Origin: Desulfuromonadaceae bacterium
Lineage (GTDB): Bacteria; Desulfobacterota; Desulfuromonadia; Geobacterales; Pseudopelobacteraceae
DNA length: 10,417 nucleotides
Assembly: GCA_028686145.1 (NCBI GenBank)
Contig: JAQUCQ010000089.1
Span: 1-10,417, forward strand
Reading direction: 5' to 3'
Shown: one piece after another, positions 5,787-10,417 of the stretch
Layout: each line of letters begins with the position of its first letter
How positions within the stretch are numbered: position 1 is the stretch's first letter
Program-made: the position numbers and the translations under genes
Notes under the pieces: generated by a model
What the model saw: only the letters and a program-made list of their open reading frames with translations
Told to the model about the DNA's origin: nothing
Databases searched by the model: none

Positions 5787-8287
5787 ACTGGCTTAATAAC
5801 ATGAATCTAAGTAAACGCCTGATGTTTGGTTTTGGGTTGGTGACGATACTCTTATTGATTCTGACCGGAATCGGTATCAGGGGCTTATCGGCACTCGACG
5901 GCAACCTGGAACGGATCGTGACGGTCAACTTGACCAGGATTAATCACCTCAGTGACATGCAGTTGAATATCACCAATATTGGAGTCAATGTAAGGAATAT
6001 AATTATTAACAACTCTCCAGAAAAAAAACAGGAATACCAACAGCGGATTGTTAAATCCCGTGATGATTATTCCAAAAATTTTAAAGCAATTGAGGACTTA
6101 ACCAACAAAAATGACACCAAAGCATTGGAGCTTATCAATAAACTCAAAGAGGGTATTGCTACCTCCCGTGCACTCAGCAACAGGGTGATAGAGCTTGCTC
6201 TGGCCAATAAAGACGCTGAAGCAGGCCAGTTGCTGAGTAAGGAGTCTGCGCCGGCAGAACGGGCAATGCTTCAGCTTATACATGATCTGATTGAGCATAA
6301 TGTGGAACGCAATAATATGCGCCATGAAGAAGCTGCTGCAACGTATCAAAACTCCAAAAACATGATGTTGGGTTTGGGGGCGTTGGCATTGATTCTGGCC
6401 GTTTTGACTTCGATATTCCTCACCCGTACGGTGTTGCGGCAGCTGGGTGCTGACCCGAAAGAAGTTGGAGATGTTGCAAATCTAGTTGCCGTTGGTGATC
6501 TGAGTCGAGAAATTACGCTTGCAGCCGGTGATACGACCAGCGTTATGGCCGCCATGAAGAAGATGGTTGATACGATCAAGGCGCTAGTCGCTGATACCGA
6601 TCTATTGGCCAAGGCGGCCATGGAAGGTCGGCTGAACACTCGCGCTGATGCTTCCAAACATCAAGGTGACTTCCATACGATCGTGGCCGGGGTCAATAAC
6701 ACCATCGGCCGCTTGGTTGGCCTGTTGGACGTCATGCCTGCGCCAGCTATGCTCATCGACCGTGACTTCAGTGTCCTCTATATAAACAAGCTGGGAGCCG
6801 AGGTCGGCGGCAGGACTCAGCAGCAGGTTGCCGGCACCAAATGCTATGACCATTTCCGCACATCAGACTGCAAGACCGACAAGTGTGCCTGTCAACGAGC
6901 CATGATTACTGGGCAGCTCTCAAGCAGCGCCACTGATGCTCATCCCGGTTCCCATAATCTCGATATAGACTACACCGGCGTCCCGATCAAGGATGACAGC
7001 GGTACGATCATCGCTGCCTTTGAAGTGGTTTCGGACCAGACTGCTGTTAAGAAGGCGGCTCGTATTGCCGACAAACAGGCCCAATTCCAAAGCGATGAAG
7101 TTGGTAAGTTGCTTGTCAATCTGGAGCTGCTGTCGGTTGGAGACCTAAATGTAAATACTGTGGTTGCTGCAAGCGACGAAGACACACAGGCGATTTCCAA
7201 AAACTTTGAACAGATCAATGGCTCAATCAAGCAGAATATCGTTGCCCTGAAAGGGATTACCGATGCTGCCAAGCAGGTTGCCCAGGGAAATCTGATGGTG
7301 GAACTCAAAAAACGAAGTGATAATGATGAGTTGATGGACTCGCTCGCAAGCATGGTAACAAAACTCAAAGAAGTTGTCATGGAAGTACAAACTGCTGCAG
7401 ACAATGTCGCTGCCGGTGGCCAGGAGATGTCTGCCACTGCTCAGCAGATGTCCCAGGGAGCAACTGAACAGGCTGCATCTGCCGAGGAAGTCTCATCCAG
7501 TATGGAGGAAATGGCCTCCAGCATTCGTCAGAACACCGACAATGCTATGCAGACTGAGAAGATCGCCATGAAATCTGCAGCCGATGCCAAGGAAGGTGGT
7601 AAAGCGGTCAACGAAACCGTCTCGGCCATGAAACAGATTGCCACCAAGATATCCATTATCGAAGAAATTGCCAGACAGACCAATCTGCTGGCTTTGAATG
7701 CCGCTATTGAAGCCGCGCGCGCCGGTGAACATGGCAAGGGCTTTGCGGTCGTCGCATCAGAAGTGCGAAAGCTTGCCGAGCGGAGCCAATCCGCTGCCGG
7801 TGAAATTAGTCAGCTTTCCACCAGCAGCGTCGCTATTGCCGAGCAGGCTGGTGACATGCTCAGCAAAATGCTGCCCGACATCCAGAAAACGGCTGAGCTG
7901 GTTCAGGAAATCAGTGCTTCCAGCAAAGAACAGGATGCGGGTGCCGAACAGATCAATAAAGCCATCCAGCAGCTTGACCAGGTTATCCAGCAGAATGCCA
8001 GCGCTGCCGAAGAAATGGCCTCTACAACAGAAGAGCTTTCCGGCCAAGCGGAACAAATGAAAGCGACCATAGCATTTTTTACACTTGATAACGGTCAGCG
8101 CCGGGCTCTGCCTGCACCCACTCGTGCCGTTACAAAACAGATTGCATCAAACCGTAATGCTGCTGCTCGAGTGACGACGTTAAAATCAGGAAAAACAGGC
8201 ATAAGTGTTAATAAAGCCGGAGGTATCAACATTGAACTCGGGCATGGTGGCGCTGACGATTTGGACGAAGCATTTGAAAGGTATTGA
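5783..8287 (+). CDS. Methyl-accepting chemotaxis protein with 4HB sensor, several HAMP segments and a cysteine-bearing PAS
   Basis: The start is ATG 5783, with AAGGAGG seven bases upstream; the frame is open further left, but that stretch is only a shadow of the CheW fragment. The product is 834 residues. A membrane helix (about 13-32) and a second one (about 194-214) bracket a helical periplasmic sensor of the four-helix-bundle type. HAMP-like segments follow, marked by GDL 238-240 and GRL 282-284; then a PAS domain (about 312-420) with C354, C363, C368 and C370; then two more HAMP-like segments (GDL 453-455, GNL 502-504). The cytoplasmic helical bundle carries the highly conserved signalling tip near 627-668 (EIARQTNLLALNAAIEAARAG, read as two parts either side of NLLALN), which binds CheA/CheW. 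The protein ends in AFERY, which fits the x-[HFYW]-x-x-[HFYW] tether for CheR/CheB. The ligand is unknown. No cheA, cheR or cheB is in view, so it must use a pathway encoded elsewhere. Confidence 0.95.
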   Translation: MNWLNNMNLSKRLMFGFGLVTILLLILTGIGIRGLSALDGNLERIVTVNLTRINHLSDMQLNITNIGVNVRNIIINNSPEKKQEYQQRIVKSRDDYSKNFKAIEDLTNKNDTKALELINKLKEGIATSRALSNRVIELALANKDAEAGQLLSKESAPAERAMLQLIHDLIEHNVERNNMRHEEAAATYQNSKNMMLGLGALALILAVLTSIFLTRTVLRQLGADPKEVGDVANLVAVGDLSREITLAAGDTTSVMAAMKKMVDTIKALVADTDLLAKAAMEGRLNTRADASKHQGDFHTIVAGVNNTIGRLVGLLDVMPAPAMLIDRDFSVLYINKLGAEVGGRTQQQVAGTKCYDHFRTSDCKTDKCACQRAMITGQLSSSATDAHPGSHNLDIDYTGVPIKDDSGTIIAAFEVVSDQTAVKKAARIADKQAQFQSDEVGKLLVNLELLSVGDLNVNTVVAASDEDTQAISKNFEQINGSIKQNIVALKGITDAAKQVAQGNLMVELKKRSDNDELMDSLASMVTKLKEVVMEVQTAADNVAAGGQEMSATAQQMSQGATEQAASAEEVSSSMEEMASSIRQNTDNAMQTEKIAMKSAADAKEGGKAVNETVSAMKQIATKISIIEEIARQTNLLALNAAIEAARAGEHGKGFAVVASEVRKLAERSQSAAGEISQLSTSSVAIAEQAGDMLSKMLPDIQKTAELVQEISASSKEQDAGAEQINKAIQQLDQVIQQNASAAEEMASTTEELSGQAEQMKATIAFFTLDNGQRRALPAPTRAVTKQIASNRNAAARVTTLKSGKTGISVNKAGGINIELGHGGADDLDEAFERY

Positions 8288-8305
8288 AATTAAATACATA
8301 TACAT

Positions 8306-8336
8306 AACGTCCCCTCCCGTGCCGGGAGGGGACGTT
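8306..8336 (+). terminator. Perfect 14-bp stem-loop after the chemoreceptor gene
   Basis: AACGTCCCCTCCCG (8306-8319) pairs with its exact complement at 8323-8336 around a 3-base loop TGC, 18 bases after the receptor stop. The strong GC stem suggests a transcription terminator or mRNA 3'-end stabiliser. The following bases (AATCTTACTC) are only mildly T-rich, so termination may be partial and some transcripts may continue into the gene at 8368. Confidence 0.65.
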
Positions 8337-8367
8337 AATCTTACTCTGTGTAATCTGTGATATTGCC

Positions 8368-8748
8368 ATGAAAAAACCAAGCACTAAACATACCGTCCCA
8401 GCGCCCCCCGTTTCGCCTGCACCAGAAACAATTGATGTACTGGCGTGCAAAATGGCGGATGATTTTAATAATATTTTGACGACGCTTCTTGGTGCCTGTT
8501 CGCTGATAGACATGAATGATCCTGCCAATGGTGAACTTCTACATTATGTAGCACTAATCCGTGCTTCCGCCGAGCACGCGGCGGCTTTGTCAGACAGACT
8601 GGCAAGCGCCTTCACGCGGGATCAGAAGGATATTTGTACCATGAATCTCCAGCATATTTCCGGCTCTGCGGATACATCGGTTAGTGACAAGAAATCCAGA
8701 GATGGTATAGTGTCCAGCAAAAATCTTGCCGGAGGCACACCATTATGA
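8368..8748 (+). CDS. Small orphan histidine-kinase dimerisation-like domain lacking the phospho-acceptor His
   Basis: The 126-residue product has a Pro-rich start (about 1-20) and then a region (about 22-85) that resembles the HisKA helical hairpin of kinases with the 'AHDFNNIL' signature. Here the motif reads MADDFNNILTTLLG, with D31 where the phosphorylated His belongs, and the second helix has the expected SAEHAAALSDRLASAF pattern. There is no ATP-binding domain and the tail (about 90-126) is polar and unmatched. No strong ribosome-binding site precedes ATG 8368. The stop overlaps the next gene's start by four bases (ATGA), which argues that it is translated with that gene. It could act as a dimerisation partner, a phosphorelay decoy, or be a decayed kinase. 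The HisKA link is my reading of sequence pattern and needs a profile search. Confidence 0.65.
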   Translation: MKKPSTKHTVPAPPVSPAPETIDVLACKMADDFNNILTTLLGACSLIDMNDPANGELLHYVALIRASAEHAAALSDRLASAFTRDQKDICTMNLQHISGSADTSVSDKKSRDGIVSSKNLAGGTPL

Positions 8749-9209
8749 AATCAGTCGTTATCATGTTGTCCGTTTTGTTTCTTTGTTTTTCGGCAGCTAC
8801 TTCTGAAGCAGCTTCCCCTGTACTTCCCAAGGGGTACACTGCATGGAAGAAAAGCGAACGCAAGGTTGTTACCGACAAAAGTTCGCTCTTTTATGGCATT
8901 CATTACATCTATGCCGACAAAAAAGCGCAGAGAGGGTATTTGGCTGGGAACAAATTTCCCGAAGGGAGCCGCATTGTTGTTGAATCTTTCACGATCAAGG
9001 GCAATCCAGCTGTTGACGGTCCTAAAAATATGATTGTGCTGATGCGGAAGGATAAGCGCCAGACGGCAACCGGCGGCTGGCTTTTTGCCGGCTTTGGTGT
9101 CGATGGCAAACCGAGCGGCCTTGATCCGGTCACTATTTGTTTTGGCTGCCACCAGAAAGATGCTGCCCAGCGGGATTTTGTTATTTCGACAAAAAAGGAT
9201 TTTAAATAA
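8745..9209 (+). CDS. Exported mono-heme cytochrome c of the P460 type
   Basis: The 154-residue protein starts at ATG 8745, with GGAGG nine bases upstream. Residues 1-22 form a signal peptide (short basic end, hydrophobic core, A-x-A type end near SEAAS), so the mature protein should be periplasmic. The mature part has features of the cytochrome P460 family: KGYTAWKKS near the start, a GIHYIYADKKA segment, FPEGSRIVVE, GPKNMIVLMRKD, and TGGWLFAGFG shortly before a single C-terminal heme c site CFGCH (132-136). Characterised relatives oxidise hydroxylamine or bind NO/CO through a beta-fold heme pocket. Whether the heme-lysine crosslink of true P460 is present cannot be told from sequence alone. 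It sits between two signalling genes, overlapping the first and 23 bases before the second. A role as a redox or gas sensor component is plausible but inferred. Confidence 0.85.
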   Translation: MKSVVIMLSVLFLCFSAATSEAASPVLPKGYTAWKKSERKVVTDKSSLFYGIHYIYADKKAQRGYLAGNKFPEGSRIVVESFTIKGNPAVDGPKNMIVLMRKDKRQTATGGWLFAGFGVDGKPSGLDPVTICFGCHQKDAAQRDFVISTKKDFK

Positions 9210-9232
9210 TCTTGACGGTACTGGATGGAACT

Positions 9233-10417
9233 ATGTCCGAATTCATGCAAACAACACCCCATATTCTGGTTGTGGATGACGAACCTGGAATTTGCAAGAT
9301 GCTGTTGCTCTGCTTCCAGAAACACGGTTTTCGCGTCACCTGTGCCGGTGATGCCGCTGAAGCCTCACAGCTACTGGTGTTGGAGCAGTTTGATGCCATT
9401 ATCAGCGACGTAATGATGCCGGGCGAGGATGGGATTACCTTTTTGGGGCGGATTCACGAATCCTGGCCGGATCTTCCGGTTGTTCTGATGACCGGTCATG
9501 CGCAAATACAGATGGCCGTCAATGCCATCAAAAATGGTGTTTTCGACTTCGTCTGCAAACCCTTCAATGTTGATCATATGCATAAAATTGTTGAACGGGC
9601 GGTAAATTACTCAAAACTGCAGCGGTTGGAAAAAAACTATCGTGCTGAACTTGAAGAAACGGTGGCCCGGCGGACTGCTGAACTGAAGGAGTCCCTAGCC
9701 GAGCTTGATTATGCCAGAGCAGCTTTACAGCAAGCAGCTACCGACAAAAGCACGTTCATGTCGACGGTCTCCCACGAAATGCGCACGCCAATGAATTGTG
9801 TGATTGGTTCACTTGAGCTGTTGGCTGAAGAAGCGTTGAGCGGAGCGGCTGCAGAATATCTGACGATGGCGCGTCAGTCGGCGGACAACATGGTGACACT
9901 GATCGATCAATTGCTGTCATTTAATACCCCATGTGTGCCGGGTGGCGGAGCGCTTTGTCACGATCTTATAAACCTGCACTCTCTTCTGCACGCAATCATT
10001 GAGGATCATCGCCCCCTCTTTAATCGCAAGGGGCTTACTCTTTCGCTGCAGATAGATGATGATTTGCCGCGTCATGTCTGGACCAATTGGGAAAAACTCT
10101 GCCGCTTATTTGAAATTCTGCTCGGTAATGCACTAAAGTTTACCGACCATGGTGCTGTGTCGCTGACGGTCTCTCGAATATGTGCTGATAACGAAGATGA
10201 ATCGCTTCTTTGTACGGTTACGGACAGCGGCATCGGGATTCCGGATGGCATGCTGGAAAAAATCTTTGAACCGTTTGTGCAGGCGGACGGATCGTTTACC
10301 CGTCGCCATGAAGGGGTAGGGCTTGGACTCGCAATTGCCCGCCAGAATGCCTTGCTGTTGAACGGCCAACTGTGGGCCGAGCATGTGCCAGCCGGTGGCA
10401 GTCGATTTAACGTCACC
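9233..10417 (+). CDS. REC-HisKA-HATPase sensor kinase (3' end beyond window)
   Basis: Translation from ATG 9233 gives 395 residues without a stop at the window edge; ATG 9245 is an alternative start. A GGATGG-like sequence lies upstream. The N-terminal receiver (about 9-125) has D15/D16-type acids in VVDDEPG, phospho-acceptor D59 in IISDVMMPG and K-P in VCKPF. A coiled-coil linker (about 130-172, rich in E/L/A) leads to HisKA with H181 in STVSHEMRTPMN. HATPase_c follows with an N box (EILLGNALKFTDHG), the G1 box DSGIGIP, the F box IFEPF and the G2 box GVGLGLAIA. No membrane segment is seen, so it is cytoplasmic and must be controlled through its own receiver or by protein contacts. The last residues (AGGSRFNVT) are near the usual end of HATPase; further domains may lie outside. 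It is 23 bases after the cytochrome gene, so probably co-transcribed. Confidence 0.95.
   Translation, partial: MSEFMQTTPHILVVDDEPGICKMLLLCFQKHGFRVTCAGDAAEASQLLVLEQFDAIISDVMMPGEDGITFLGRIHESWPDLPVVLMTGHAQIQMAVNAIKNGVFDFVCKPFNVDHMHKIVERAVNYSKLQRLEKNYRAELEETVARRTAELKESLAELDYARAALQQAATDKSTFMSTVSHEMRTPMNCVIGSLELLAEEALSGAAAEYLTMARQSADNMVTLIDQLLSFNTPCVPGGGALCHDLINLHSLLHAIIEDHRPLFNRKGLTLSLQIDDDLPRHVWTNWEKLCRLFEILLGNALKFTDHGAVSLTVSRICADNEDESLLCTVTDSGIGIPDGMLEKIFEPFVQADGSFTRRHEGVGLGLAIARQNALLLNGQLWAEHVPAGGSRFNVT

Noticed and set aside
1..10417. CRISPR arrays, tRNA/rRNA genes, transposons or integrase signatures
   Set aside because: I found no spaced direct-repeat array, tRNA-like cloverleaf, transposase frame or terminal inverted repeats; the window looks like ordinary chromosome with signalling genes.

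Overview
The window looks like chromosomal DNA from a Gram-negative anaerobe of the Geobacter/Pelobacter/Trichlorobacter type (Desulfuromonadia). This placement is an inference from gene content and order, not from a search. The supporting features are the comEB-nrdR-ribD order, a REC-PAS-sigma54 activator, a FapA-type protein, a methyl-accepting protein with several HAMP segments and a cysteine-bearing PAS domain, a P460-type cytochrome c, and a REC-first sensor kinase.

Region 1 (1-1894, minus strand) is a housekeeping nucleotide/riboflavin operon read right to left: a dCMP deaminase (comEB), the ribonucleotide reductase repressor NrdR (GTG start overlapping the comEB stop by 4 bases), and RibD, whose C-terminus leaves the window at base 1. 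A plausible promoter and a 20-bp near-perfect palindrome lie in the divergent gap (1895-2095).

Region 2 (2096-5347, plus strand) holds a REC-PAS-AAA+-Fis response regulator that activates sigma-54 polymerase, followed by a FapA (DUF342) family beta-helix protein. A sigma-54-like -24/-12 element lies just before the fapA-like gene.

Region 3 (5348-8336) starts with a regulatory gap of 286 bases. It carries three helically phased copies of an operator built on GTAACATGTTAC, two of which form a perfect 40-bp inverted repeat, and a sigma-54-like element about 90 bases downstream. It then encodes a 50-residue CheW remnant whose stop overlaps the start of a large chemoreceptor (4-helix-bundle sensor, about four HAMP segments, PAS with four cysteines, signalling hairpin, probable CheR-binding tail AFERY). 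A perfect 14-bp-stem hairpin follows.

Region 4 (8368-10417) is a tightly packed three-gene set: a small orphan histidine-kinase dimerisation-like domain whose phospho-acceptor His is replaced by Asp, an exported mono-heme P460-type cytochrome c, and a cytoplasmic REC-HisKA-HATPase protein that runs off the right edge. The set suggests a heme-linked signalling unit next to a chemoreceptor; this is inference from gene arrangement only. The least ordinary items are the CheW remnant, the His-less kinase domain with its cytochrome partner, and the triple operator array.
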